This document shows positions 1 to 7,337 of a stretch of DNA of 27,883 nucleotides, piece after piece; within the stretch, counting starts at the first letter, position 1; every line of letters starts with the position of its first letter. This DNA comes from Caldifarciminota bacterium (GTDB lineage Bacteria > Hydrothermota > Tepidihabitantia > Tepidihabitantales > Tepidihabitantaceae). Below the pieces are notes generated by a model. The model saw only the letters and a list, made by a program, of their open reading frames with translations, did not search any database and was not told the DNA's origin. The stretch covers positions 1-27,883 of the forward strand of contig CAIVTL010000077.1 in assembly GCA_903908785.1 (NCBI GenBank). Reading direction: 5' to 3'. The position numbers were made by a program, and so were the translations under genes.

Positions 1-2
1 AT

Positions 3-170
3 GTGCCCTTTGACTTGAGACACCTGCGGTGCATTGTGTACGAGTACAAGCCCGAACGGATTGAGGAGTTCGAGCGGCGGCTCGAGGTGACCGTGCGTCG
101 AGTCCTATCAAGCAGGCCTGCCCCATCTGCCCGTGTGGAGCAGCAGCAGCCGGGGGAATCGGGGCAGTGA
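3..170 (+). CDS. 3' end of a truncated gene (55 C-terminal residues)
   Basis: An open frame runs in from the left edge and ends at a TGA at 168-170. It has no start inside the window. The visible residues begin VPFDLRHLRCIVYEY and continue with a charged, probably helical segment rich in Glu and Arg, then a Ser/Pro/Gln-rich tail. A 'PFDLRH..CIVYEY' strand followed by one amphipathic helix resembles the C-terminal end of nucleotide-binding or TIR-like hypothetical proteins, but this is a weak impression. The strand-plus-helix character and the reading direction towards the next gene support a real gene end rather than chance. The product cannot be named. Confidence 0.5.
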   Translation: MPFDLRHLRCIVYEYKPERIEEFERRLEVTVRRVLSSRPAPSARVEQQQPGESGQ

Positions 171-276
171 CTTCCTCGAAACCCGGGAGACCCCGCTCAC
201 ATTTTTCAGCGATGTCAGGGTGCGGCACTACAAAATGGCCGGTCTGGTCGAGACGATGCTGAAGCTGCGCGGTGAC

Positions 277-311
277 AGCTCATGGCTTACGGCTGACAGC
301 TTGCGGCATGA
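277..311. repeat. Heptamer array, 5 units (GGCTTAC-like)
   Basis: Five consecutive 7-bp units read AGCTCAT, GGCTTAC, GGCTGAC, AGCTTGC, GGCATGA. The array ends just before the -35 box of the promoter at 317. A 14-bp flank, TGGTCGAGACGATG (245-258), recurs exactly at 5918-5931 beside another array with the same word. Confidence 0.55.
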
Positions 312-316
312 GCAGA

Positions 317-344
317 TTGACGCGTTCCCCGGCAAGACTAGACT
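317..344 (+). promoter_or_regulatory. Sigma-70 type promoter for the seven-repeat secreted protein
   Basis: TTGACG at 317-322 and TAGACT at 339-344 are separated by 16 bp. The predicted transcription start near 351 gives a leader of about 67 nt before the ATG at 418. Confidence 0.55.
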
Positions 345-417
345 TAGAGCCGGCCAAGTAGAGAGCGGAGATAGGCATTTCAACAGAAGCCCGCAAATGA
401 GAGAGGACGGTTTTGAG

Positions 418-1818
418 ATGAGAACCATGAGCGCTGTTCTTTTCGCACTGCTCTTCGCGCCCTTCGCCCAGGCCCAGCAGAAGTGGACCCGGACCTACGG
501 AGGCACCGAGGAAGATGAAGGCCGCTCGGTCCAGCAGACCCTGGACGGGGGCTACATCGTCGCCGGGAAAACTGCGTCCTACGGGGCAGGCTACGATGAT
601 TTCTACCTCATCAAGACGAACGCTTCCGGGGATACCCTCTGGGCCAGGACTTACGGAGGGACCGTTAGAGATTGGGGCTGGTCTGTCGTGCAGACCCCAG
701 ACATCGGCTACATCATCGCGGGACAGACGACCTCCTTCGGGGCAGGCGACAAAGACTACTACTTAGTCAAGACCAATGCTTCCGGGGACACCGTCTGGAC
801 TAGGACCTACGGAGGAACCGGTATGGACGAGGGTCGCTCGGTCCAGTTGACCTCGGACGGCGGCTACATAGTCGCGGGAGTTACGACCTCCTTCGGGGCC
901 GGCAGCTATGATTTCTACCTCGTCAAGACGAATGCTGTCGGGGATACTCTCTGGACAAGGACCCACGGAGGCACGAACGAAGAGGTGTGTTACTCCGTTC
1001 GGCGAACCTTCGACGGCGGCTACGTCGTCGTCGGATACACGGCCTCCTACGGGGCAGGCAACGAGGACGTCTACCTCGTCAAGACGGATGCCGTCGGGGA
1101 TACCGAGTGGACCAGGACCTATGGGGGGCTGGGCAACGACATAGGCTTCTCGGTTCAGCAGACCCCGGACAGCGGCTATATCATCGCCGGATACACGGCC
1201 TCATACGGGGCAGGCAACGGCGATGTCTACCTTGTCAAGACGAATTCCTCCGGCGATACACTCTGGACCAGGACCTACGGAGGAACCAACGAAGAGATGG
1301 GCTACTCCGTCCAGCGCACGTTGGACGGGGGCTATGTTGTCGCCGGGAAGACCGCGTCTTTCGGCCAGGGCAACGGCGATGTCTATCTTCTCAAGACTAA
1401 CGCCTCCGGCGATACCCTCTGGACCAGGACATGGGGAGGAGTCGGCGTCGACTTCGCCAACTCCGTCCAGCAGACCTCGGACGGGGGCTACATCGTTGCC
1501 GGATACACAGCCCCGCCGGCAGGTAGCGGGGATGTCTACCTCGTCAAGACGGATGCGGACGGGAGTGCGGCCGTAGCAGAGCCCGGAAGCAGCCGGCAGT
1601 TGGAAGCAGGCAGCATAATAGCGCTGCCCAACCCCTTCACCTCCTTTGCCCGGATTCCCGGACACGAGGACGAGCGGTTTTCTCTCTATGACATCTCCGG
1701 GAAGGTGGTGGGAATGTGCCGGGGAGACCGGGTCGCGGAAGGACTTTCGCCGGCGGTGTACTTCATCAAGCCCGGCGGCGAACGCTGTGAACCCGTACGC
1801 ATTGTGAAGGTGAGATAG
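418..1818 (+). CDS. Secreted seven-repeat (probable beta-propeller) protein with C-terminal sorting domain
   Basis: The protein (466 aa) begins with a signal peptide (MRTMSAVLFALLFAPFAQAQ). Seven near-identical repeats of about 52 residues follow, each reading roughly WTRTYGGT....SVQQT.DGGYIVAG.T.SYGAG..D.YLVKTNA.GDT. Seven blades suit a propeller fold. The last repeat is slightly shortened. The C-terminal part contains LPNPF, then SLYDISGKVVG, and ends in RIVKVR, which matches the type A C-terminal sorting domain (FlgD-like Ig fold) of exported proteins in Bacteroidetes-related and WOR-3-type bacteria. I chose ATG 418 because GAGAGGA (401-407) sits 10 nt upstream and the signal peptide starts there; the open frame extends upstream to 133 without signal-like sequence. 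The function is unknown; the protein is probably outside the cell or on its surface. Confidence 0.85.
   Translation: MRTMSAVLFALLFAPFAQAQQKWTRTYGGTEEDEGRSVQQTLDGGYIVAGKTASYGAGYDDFYLIKTNASGDTLWARTYGGTVRDWGWSVVQTPDIGYIIAGQTTSFGAGDKDYYLVKTNASGDTVWTRTYGGTGMDEGRSVQLTSDGGYIVAGVTTSFGAGSYDFYLVKTNAVGDTLWTRTHGGTNEEVCYSVRRTFDGGYVVVGYTASYGAGNEDVYLVKTDAVGDTEWTRTYGGLGNDIGFSVQQTPDSGYIIAGYTASYGAGNGDVYLVKTNSSGDTLWTRTYGGTNEEMGYSVQRTLDGGYVVAGKTASFGQGNGDVYLLKTNASGDTLWTRTWGGVGVDFANSVQQTSDGGYIVAGYTAPPAGSGDVYLVKTDADGSAAVAEPGSSRQLEAGSIIALPNPFTSFARIPGHEDERFSLYDISGKVVGMCRGDRVAEGLSPAVYFIKPGGERCEPVRIVKVR
484..1575 (+). repeat. Seven 156-bp coding repeats
   Basis: The seven protein repeats are also conserved at DNA level, each starting at a TGG codon with the same GGCTACATCGTCGCCGG-like block. 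Such arrays can gain or lose units by recombination. The antisense strand stays open across them only because of the repeated codon pattern. Confidence 0.8.
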
Positions 1819-1881
1819 AACCGCGGGAGACACTTCCCTGATTTCCGAGCGGTGTCGAGGCGCGACGCCGCTTCGCCGCGA

Positions 1882-1916
1882 GGGACCAGGTGCCAGTTTG
1901 CAGGTTGCAGTATTGA
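1882..1916. repeat. Heptamer array, 5 units (GTTTGCA-like)
   Basis: The units are GGGACCA, GGTGCCA, GTTTGCA, GGTTGCA, GTATTGA, with an exact 7-bp period. It is preceded by CGCCGCTTCGCCGCGAG, which is nearly identical to the flank of the array at 2133. Confidence 0.6.
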
Positions 1917-1957
1917 ACTGGGTCTCTTTATCCCTCTATCCCTTGATCCCTCCCTGT

Positions 1958-2049
1958 CGCTTGCAGGTCGGCGGAGACAGTTGCGCGGCCGGTGGAGTAG
2001 AGTAAGCTGGTTTACATGAGAAGCACGGCACGTCATCGGATTCACTGCA
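1958..2049 (+). pseudogene. Truncated duplicate of the 5' end of the module-protein gene at 4624
   Basis: About 92 bp match 4566-4657 with roughly ten differences, covering about 58 bp upstream of the start codon plus the first codons. Here the start is ATG (2016) rather than GTG. The frame reads MRSTARHRIHC and then diverges and stops after 24 codons. The equivalent of the first module tryptophan is already a Cys, and the rest of the gene is absent. It is most likely the remnant of a second family member whose body was lost, or the footprint of a duplication. Both copies share a TAGAGT box 12 nt before the start codon. Confidence 0.6.
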
Positions 2050-2132
2050 TAATTCGGGGTAATTCGGGGAACATAGCAAGTGATTATTGACACGGCTGAG
2101 AATCGTGGAGAGCCATCGCCGCTTCGCGGCGA

Positions 2133-2167
2133 GGTCCCAGTGACCAGTTTGCAGTTTCCAGTTACGA
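2133..2167. repeat. Heptamer array, 5 units (GTTTCCA-like)
   Basis: The units are GGTCCCA, GTGACCA, GTTTGCA, GTTTCCA, GTTACGA. It is directly preceded by CGCCGCTTCGCGGCGAG, a perfect short stem. Word and flank mark it as a sister of the arrays at 1882 and 3116. Confidence 0.65.
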
Positions 2168-2198
2168 ACCTCCAAAATGCCTGCGAGGCTCTTTGGAG

Positions 2199-2226
2199 CT
2201 GTAAGCCGTGAGCCGTAAGCCGAGAG
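2199..2226. repeat. Heptamer array, 4 units (CCGTAAG)
   Basis: The units are CTGTAAG, CCGTGAG, CCGTAAG, CCGAGAG. It lies just upstream of the HNH gene and contains an in-frame GTG (2208) that could be mistaken for that gene's start. Confidence 0.65.
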
Positions 2227-2261
2227 CGGACCGCCAGTCACCCGATTTCCCTCCCCGAGAT

Positions 2262-2996
2262 ATGAATAGACAAGCACCACGAGCACTCGACCGGATACTC
2301 GCTTTGGGCAAGAAGGCATCCCGTTACAGCGAAGCCGCCCTTGCCCGAGAGGTCGGCGTGTCGCGTGAGCGCATCCGTCAACTGAAGGCTCACCTTCCCC
2401 ACAAGCCGGTCAACAGGCGGGCCGGCGAGTTCGGCTACGGCGGCAGGGTCGAGCGTGCGTTCTACACGGCGATGCGCCGGGGCATCGACCGGCTTGTTGC
2501 GCTGGTTAACATGCGTGGTGACGACGAGTGCTGGCCATGGTTGGGACACAGAACCAGAGGCTATGGAGTTCTCAGACCCGGCCACCGGTATGTCCACCGG
2601 CTGATATACGAACGCGAGCATGGGCCGATCCCGAAGGGAATGCTCGTCGTCCACAAACTCGACGGTCGTCCGTGCTGCAATCCGCGACACTTGGTGCTGG
2701 CGACGGGACGCGAGAGAACGTGGCGAGCTTGCCGAAACGGGGCTCAGGTCAGGATCTCGGACGCGCTGCGCAGGTTGACTCCGGCCAGGGTGTTGGCGAT
2801 TCGACGCGCCTATGCGAAGCTGCCAAAGGTGAAGGTGCGTCGGCGCGGCCGGACGATCGTGCAGGCTGCCTTCGGATGCACCAAAGCGCTTGCCGAGCGG
2901 TTCGGCATGAAGGACAGAAGGCTGGTGGTCAACGTAGCGACCGGGAAATCCGGCTCTTGGATACTCTCCGAGAATCAGGGACGGTCACGTGCTTGA
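2262..2996 (+). CDS. HNH endonuclease (HNH_3 type) with terminal helix-turn-helix segments
   Basis: The protein has 244 aa. Residues 23-42 (EAALAREVGVSRERIRQL) form a helix-turn-helix resembling sigma region 4. Residues 90-150 are a phage/homing-type HNH domain: CWPWLG, GYGVL, VHRLIYE, GPIPKG, HKLDGRPCCNPRHL. His112, His131, Asn140 and His143 are candidate active-site or metal residues. The usual Cys of the HKCD motif is Leu here. The C-terminal part (165-232) has LTPARVLAIRRAY ... ALAERFGMKDRRLVVNVATGKSW, the DNA-binding tail common in this family. The role is DNA cleavage, typical of selfish or phage-derived genes. ATG 2262 is preferred over GTG 2208 because the latter lies within a heptamer array. 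There is no clear Shine-Dalgarno sequence. Confidence 0.8.
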   Translation: MNRQAPRALDRILALGKKASRYSEAALAREVGVSRERIRQLKAHLPHKPVNRRAGEFGYGGRVERAFYTAMRRGIDRLVALVNMRGDDECWPWLGHRTRGYGVLRPGHRYVHRLIYEREHGPIPKGMLVVHKLDGRPCCNPRHLVLATGRERTWRACRNGAQVRISDALRRLTPARVLAIRRAYAKLPKVKVRRRGRTIVQAAFGCTKALAERFGMKDRRLVVNVATGKSGSWILSENQGRSRA

Positions 2997-3115
2997 TGGC
3001 GGCGGCAAAGCGCGGCGAGGCAGGGTGGTGAGCTGGGCCGAGCGGACGTCCGTGCCGGGCGATTCTGAACGGGCATGGAGTTGATGGCAAGGCGCAACGC
3101 GGCCGCGGGCCGCGA

Positions 3116-3150
3116 GTGACCAGTTACGAGGTTCCAGTTTCCAGTTGAGG
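3116..3150. repeat. Heptamer array, 5 units (GTTTCCA-like)
   Basis: The units are GTGACCA, GTTACGA, GGTTCCA, GTTTCCA, GTTGAGG. It follows a GC-rich block ending CGCGAG, as at 1882 and 2133. It occupies the roughly 300-bp gap between the HNH gene and the surface-repeat gene. Confidence 0.6.
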
Positions 3151-3304
3151 AGGTCGGCAAACGATGAGCGTTGTACGGTTTCCGCCGCGCTGTCAGGCAG
3201 GGGCCGCCGAGGCCAATCAACGTGGCAGGTCGAACGAAGCGGCCAGGACCAGCGGGCGAATGCTGGATAGCTGTTTGGCTCTCATTAACCAGGAGGAGGC
3301 GCAG

Positions 3305-4456
3305 TTGAGCAGAGTTCTTTTGTTTGCAGCGGTTCTGGTCCTGTTCGCGGGGTCGGTGGCGGTTGCCAAGGCTGGTCCGAGGCAGTACACCTATCGGCCG
3401 GTGTCGATATCGTTCGTCCCGGGTTTCTCGACCAATGGTCCCGAGTTGCAGAACGTGAGTTCCAGCTTCTCGCTGAACGTCATCGGCGGCAGTATTGGCG
3501 GGGTGCGCGGCGCGGAACTGGGCGGCGTGTTCAATATCGACGAGGGCGAGGTTCTGGGCTACCAGGCGGCAGGTGTCTTCAACATCCTGGGCGGCGGCTT
3601 CTCTGGGCTCCAGCAGGCCGGGGTGTTCAGTATCGTTGGCGGCGGGTTCGTTGGTGTCCAGCAGGCCGGCGTCATCAATATCGTGGACGGCACGTTCGTC
3701 GGCGCGCAGATGGCCGGAGTCGTGAACGTGGTGGGCGGCAGCTTTAGCGGGGCGCAGATGGCCGGCGTAGCAAATGTCGCGGGTGACGGATTTTCCGGGG
3801 CGCAGTTGAGCGGGGTGGTTAACGTTGCCGGCGAGCAGTTGTCGGGCGCGCAACTGGCCGGGGTCGTGAATGTCGCCGCCGAGTTCAGCGGCGCGCAGAT
3901 CGGCCTGGTTAACATCGCGGGCGCGGGCCACGGACTCCAACTCGGACTGGTGAACATCGCCGATGAGGCAGACGTGCCTATCGGCCTGGTCTCCATCGTG
4001 AAGAACGGCCCGTTCCACGTCAACGTCTGGGCGAACGAGTTCTCGCCGATGAACGTCGGCGTCAAGTTCGGGTCGAAGTACATCTACAACATCTTCATGG
4101 CTGGATGGCGGCCCCGCGGCGAGTCGTCAATGGTGTTCGGCGGCATCGGGCTGGGCGGCCACATCCCGATGAAGCAATTCTTCGTGGACATAGACCTGTT
4201 GAGCCACGGCGTCTTCCTCGGGCCTGATTGGTTCCCCGAAGGCGGGTCGGACCTGCTATCGAGCCTGAGAGCGACCGCGGGCTGGCAGGTAATGCGCGTA
4301 CTGGCGATTACCGCGGGCCCGACCGCAAGTGTCTGGGTTTCCGACCACGAGTCCGGGACGAACGTGCCGATTTACGGCGCGCCCTTTTGCCATTGGTACG
4401 GGTCCGAGAACGTCTGCATCTGGCCCGGTTTCACTGTCGGCCTGCAGTTGTTCTAG
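3305..4456 (+). CDS. LA_2272-type surface repeat protein
   Basis: The 383-aa protein has a signal peptide (SRVLLFAAVLVLFAGSVAVAKA) and then about ten tandem repeats of 13-16 residues of the form GV.N[IV].GG.F.GAQ.A, seven of them exactly 16 residues long. The C-terminal 170 residues look like a beta-rich outer-membrane or surface domain. This matches the LA_2272 family of surface repeat proteins first named in Leptospira; the function is unknown. The start is TTG 3305, with AGGAGGAGG (3291-3299) just upstream and the signal peptide beginning there. An upstream ATG at 3164 would bury the signal peptide under 47 extra residues. There is no convincing promoter nearby. Confidence 0.8.
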   Translation: MSRVLLFAAVLVLFAGSVAVAKAGPRQYTYRPVSISFVPGFSTNGPELQNVSSSFSLNVIGGSIGGVRGAELGGVFNIDEGEVLGYQAAGVFNILGGGFSGLQQAGVFSIVGGGFVGVQQAGVINIVDGTFVGAQMAGVVNVVGGSFSGAQMAGVANVAGDGFSGAQLSGVVNVAGEQLSGAQLAGVVNVAAEFSGAQIGLVNIAGAGHGLQLGLVNIADEADVPIGLVSIVKNGPFHVNVWANEFSPMNVGVKFGSKYIYNIFMAGWRPRGESSMVFGGIGLGGHIPMKQFFVDIDLLSHGVFLGPDWFPEGGSDLLSSLRATAGWQVMRVLAITAGPTASVWVSDHESGTNVPIYGAPFCHWYGSENVCIWPGFTVGLQLF

Positions 4457-4565
4457 CTTTGTGCGCCCCGCCCACACGGAGTGGTCGATGCGAAGTTCCG
4501 GGGACGGGTTTTGGATGCCCGCGCACTTGACATGACCGGCACCGGATGGAAATGCGGGACGCTTC

Positions 4566-4657
4566 CGCTTGCAGGTTGGCGGAGACAGTTGCGCGGCCGA
4601 TGGAGTAGAGTCGGCTGGTTCACGTGAGAAGCACGGCACGTCATCAGGTTTACTGGA
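4566..4657 (+). repeat. Duplicated 92-bp block spanning the start of the module-protein gene
   Basis: This is the intact partner of 1958-2049. It includes TAGAGT at 4606-4611, 12 nt before the GTG at 4624, with a GAGACA -35 candidate 18 bp further up. That suggests a weak promoter conserved in both copies. Confidence 0.6.
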
Positions 4658-5760
4658 TGCCCGAGGAAAGCCGCATCGTGCGTTCGTTCGCTCTCGACTG
4701 GATGCACGGCCGGCTCAAGACCGAGAGAGTGGCAATCAGCGCTGCCGTCCGCGCTCTGGCGCAGGCCGGATTCGAAGGCCGGCGTACACGCCGTGGTATC
4801 GCCTACCGGCTCGAGCTTGAGGCCGACGAGCTGGGCCGGCCGCACGTACGCGCGCTATGGTCTGCCGCCGAAAACCGCGCGATAGACCGCTTCGCTCTGG
4901 CCGTGGTCCGGCACGAGTATCGCAATGTGGCCGCAGCGAGCCGCGCCTGCCGGAAGGTCCTGGCCCGATACAAGCATGCCTTCCCGAGGACGATTCCCGC
5001 GATTTTCTTCCGCATCGCCGCCCGGGCGCACGCGCTCGGACGGAAACCGGGCAAGGTCAACTTCACGCCCGAGGAGACGGAGTTGCTCGGCGACCTTGCT
5101 CGCAAGGTGTCTTTGGGCCGGTTCCGCCAGATTCGCGACGCGTCCGGGGCATTCATCGCCGAGATGGCCAGACGACGCCGTCGGGCAGGGGCGGGCCGGC
5201 CGATTCCGGTGCGCACCCTTGACGGCGTGGACAGGAAGTTCTGGCAGGTGGCAAAGAACGCAGGCCTTGCCTGGGGTTTCCGCGACTGGTCGCCGGAGGA
5301 AGACCGGATTGTGGACCGCTTCATCAAGCGCTACTCGGAGGGCCGATACCGCAGCCTGCAGGGCACGGCAAAGGCGTGCCGGGTCGCGCTGCGCCGGTTG
5401 GATGCCTCGCGGAAGAAGCACCCTGAGGACAGCCGGCCATGGCGACGCTCACTCCTTGCCGTCCATCAGCATCTTTCCCACCGTGTCGTGGAATTGAATG
5501 TCACAAGGCCACTGTTCCGCCGCTGGCGCGGCGTCGAACGGCAGCTTGCGACCCAGTGCGCGCGACGGTTCATCGCCGACCGTGAAAGGCGCAGCCGCAA
5601 GTTGATGATGTACGCCGTCGCGCTGCAGACCAAACTCCGCTCATTGGGATATCCGCGTACGATTGATGCCTGCCGCGCCGCGATAGACCGTGAGGTTCAG
5701 CGCATCAGGACAACCCCGGTGGCGAGACTATCTACAGAATCAGGGCCAGCCGATGGATGA
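4624..5760 (+). CDS. Tandem Myb/SANT-like module protein (five modules)
   Basis: The 378-aa basic protein has no signal peptide. It contains about five modules of 68-79 residues, each starting at an aromatic: W11, W79, F147, W222, W301. The best conserved opening is DWSPEEDRIVDRF at 221-233. It is followed by GRYR, an AAxACR helix and a late RT/PRT helix, as in Myb/SANT three-helix domains. The last module is the most diverged. The GTG start at 4624 is supported because the module tryptophan (W11) lies upstream of the next ATG. There is no Shine-Dalgarno sequence. A paralogue with the same module lies at 7330-8289. DNA or chromatin-like binding is inferred only from the Myb-like pattern and high Arg content. 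No catalytic domain is visible. Confidence 0.7.
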   Translation: MRSTARHQVYWMPEESRIVRSFALDWMHGRLKTERVAISAAVRALAQAGFEGRRTRRGIAYRLELEADELGRPHVRALWSAAENRAIDRFALAVVRHEYRNVAAASRACRKVLARYKHAFPRTIPAIFFRIAARAHALGRKPGKVNFTPEETELLGDLARKVSLGRFRQIRDASGAFIAEMARRRRRAGAGRPIPVRTLDGVDRKFWQVAKNAGLAWGFRDWSPEEDRIVDRFIKRYSEGRYRSLQGTAKACRVALRRLDASRKKHPEDSRPWRRSLLAVHQHLSHRVVELNVTRPLFRRWRGVERQLATQCARRFIADRERRSRKLMMYAVALQTKLRSLGYPRTIDACRAAIDREVQRIRTTPVARLSTESGPADG

Positions 5761-5786
5761 CGGCGGCAGGGCGCGGCCTGGCGGCA

Positions 5787-5821
5787 TTTCAGATTGCAGA
5801 TTGTCGATTGCAGATTCGCGG
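5787..5821. repeat. Heptamer array, 5 units (TTGCAGA)
   Basis: The units are TTTCAGA, TTGCAGA, TTGTCGA, TTGCAGA, TTCGCGG. It lies 26 bp after the stop of the module-protein gene. Confidence 0.65.
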
Positions 5822-5889
5822 AGCAGACTGCGAGCGGACAACGACTGCGACTTCCTGGGACACCAGGAAGGATTGTGGATGGCAGCACA

Positions 5890-5918
5890 TTGACACGACC
5901 GGCGCGGAATGATAGGTT
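5890..5918 (+). promoter_or_regulatory. Possible promoter for the propeller lipoprotein
   Basis: TTGACA at 5890-5895, 17-bp spacer, then a poor -10 (TAGGTT, 5913-5918). It would give a leader of about 110 nt containing the heptamer array at 5933. Confidence 0.3.
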
Positions 5919-5932
5919 GGTCGAGACGATGA

Positions 5933-5967
5933 CGACAGCCGACGGCTTACGGCTTACAGCCTACGGC
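5933..5967. repeat. Heptamer array, 5 units (TTACGGC)
   Basis: The units are CGACAGC, CGACGGC, TTACGGC, TTACAGC, CTACGGC. It is preceded by the same 14-bp flank, TGGTCGAGACGATG, as the array at 277. Confidence 0.65.
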
Positions 5968-6035
5968 CCGGATGAGTACGAAATCCGAGTCACGGAAGGT
6001 GCCATTCCCGTGTTGGGTCGACTGGAGAGGAACGG

Positions 6036-7205
6036 GTGAGCCGGCGAACTCTCGGCATCGCGGCCGGCGCAGTCGTGCTGGCCGCGACGGCGGCCGGGCT
6101 GCTTGCCGGGTGTCAGGCTGCCGGCCGTGGTGGTTGGAAGGTGGTCTGGATGCTGGCGGGCGTGGAGCGAGTCACCACTCTCAGGAACGGAGGCCGTATT
6201 GTGGCGGTTGAGCAGCGGGGCGACAAGTGGTTCTCGGCTGTCGGCAACCAGCCTGGACCGGATTGGGACATCGGCCTGGTGCACAGCCCGGACGGCAAGC
6301 ACGTTGCAGAAAGGAACCGGAAGGGCGATAAGTGGTTCGTGGAGGTCGACGACCAGCCGGGACCGGAGTATGACGAGATTGCCGAATACGACCCGGTCTT
6401 CAGCCCGGACAGCCGGCGCATCGCGTACGGGGCACGGAAGGGCGGCAAGTGGTTGGTGGTTGTGGACGGCCGGCCCGGACCCGAATGTGACGGCGTGGGC
6501 AAGGGCGGCCTCGTGCTCAGCCCGTTGGTGTTCAGCCCGGACAGCAGGCGCGTCGCGTATTGGGCGCGGGAAGGCGAGATGTGGTTTGTGGTCACGGACG
6601 ACCGGCCCGGTCCCGAGTTTGGCGGCACCGGCAAAGGCCGCCCGGTCTGGAGTTCGGTGGTATTCAGCCCGGACAGCAAGCGCGTCGCGTATTGGGCGCA
6701 GAAGGGCGACAAATGGCTCGTGGTTACGGACGGCCTGCCCGGACCAGAATACGACGGGATTCCCGACTACGGCCCGGGACCGGTCTTCAGCCCGGACAGC
6801 AAGCACATCGCGTACTGGGCGCAAAAGGGCGACAAATGGCTTCTGGTTATGGACGGCTTGCCCGGACCCGAGTATGACGGGATTGTCAAATTCGGCCTGG
6901 TCTATAGCCCGGATGGCGAGCGCGTCGCATATGGGGCGCAGAAGGGCGGCAAGTGGTTCGTGGTTATCGACGGCAAACCCGGACCCGGGCATGATTGGAT
7001 TCTTGACGGAAGCCTGGTTTTCAGCCCGGACGGCAGGCACGTCGCGTATGGAGCGCAGAAGGGCAATAAGTGGTTCGTGGTTGTCGACGGCAAGCCTGGG
7101 CCGGGGTATGATGGGCTGGTGGAAGGCGAATGGTCCTTCCAGCCCGACGGCTCGTTCCGGTACCTGGCGTTGCGGTCGGGCAGGGTGTATCGCGTGAGGC
7201 GATAA
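6036..7205 (+). CDS. Beta-propeller (WD40/PD40-like) lipoprotein
   Basis: The 389-aa protein starts with an N-terminal membrane segment ending in the lipobox LLAGC (Cys26), so it is probably a lipid-anchored envelope protein. Eight repeats of about 40 residues follow, with the pattern FSPDS.R.AY.A.KG.KW.VV.DG.PGPEYD. The 'SPD...AY' core is typical of TolB/PD40-type propeller blades. Here the blades carry an extra conserved KW...DG.PGP segment. The GTG start at 6036 is supported by GGAGAGG at 6024-6030. It stands between the two Myb/SANT-like module genes but looks unrelated to them. The ligand is unknown. Confidence 0.8.
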   Translation: MSRRTLGIAAGAVVLAATAAGLLAGCQAAGRGGWKVVWMLAGVERVTTLRNGGRIVAVEQRGDKWFSAVGNQPGPDWDIGLVHSPDGKHVAERNRKGDKWFVEVDDQPGPEYDEIAEYDPVFSPDSRRIAYGARKGGKWLVVVDGRPGPECDGVGKGGLVLSPLVFSPDSRRVAYWAREGEMWFVVTDDRPGPEFGGTGKGRPVWSSVVFSPDSKRVAYWAQKGDKWLVVTDGLPGPEYDGIPDYGPGPVFSPDSKHIAYWAQKGDKWLLVMDGLPGPEYDGIVKFGLVYSPDGERVAYGAQKGGKWFVVIDGKPGPGHDWILDGSLVFSPDGRHVAYGAQKGNKWFVVVDGKPGPGYDGLVEGEWSFQPDGSFRYLALRSGRVYRVRR

Positions 7206-7226
7206 TGCGGGACCGCATGAGGAGAA

Positions 7227-7337
7227 GTGAAATACATCCGGAGGTATGAGGTGTTCCAGTTGGCCGACCGGTTTGCGTACGAGTTGCGCGGTTTGGAAGA
7301 TGAGGTCCGCGTTGTGAAGGGCGGGCGCGGTGCCTGA
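7227..7337 (+). CDS. Possible small ORF, remnant of a four-helix-bundle protein
   Basis: A 36-codon frame from GTG 7227 reads KYIRRYEVFQLADRFAYEL and ends in TGA 7335-7337, overlapping the GTG start of the next gene by 8 bp. The beginning resembles the N-terminus of 23S-intervening-sequence (S23) four-helix-bundle proteins ('.YEVWQLAD.LA.E.'), which are normally about 120 aa. It could be a truncated copy, a translational-coupling leader, or chance. GGAGG at 7240-7244 would fit an internal GTG start (7251) better than 7227. Confidence 0.25.
   Translation: MKYIRRYEVFQLADRFAYELRGLEDEVRVVKGGRGA

Larger units (their letters stand above)
1819..2261. other. Intergenic region packed with repeats
   Basis: No intact gene lies here. 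The region holds two related heptamer arrays (1882-1916, 2133-2167), each preceded by a GC-rich CGCCGCTTCG-type block, a truncated duplicate of the start of the 4624 gene (1958-2049), and a third heptamer array (2199-2226). TTGACA occurs at 2086-2091 but has no convincing -10 partner. Confidence 0.6.

Noticed and set aside
1201..1833. Minus-strand frame of 210 codons over the seven-repeat gene
   Set aside because: Shadow of the 156-bp repeats.
2975..4018. Long minus-strand open frame (347 codons)
   Set aside because: It is antisense to the signal-peptide-bearing surface repeat gene and open only because of the regular repeat codons. It has no ribosome site or family motif.
4512..4548. TTGACA upstream of the first module-protein gene
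   Set aside because: No acceptable -10 hexamer at 15-18 bp. Not called as a promoter.
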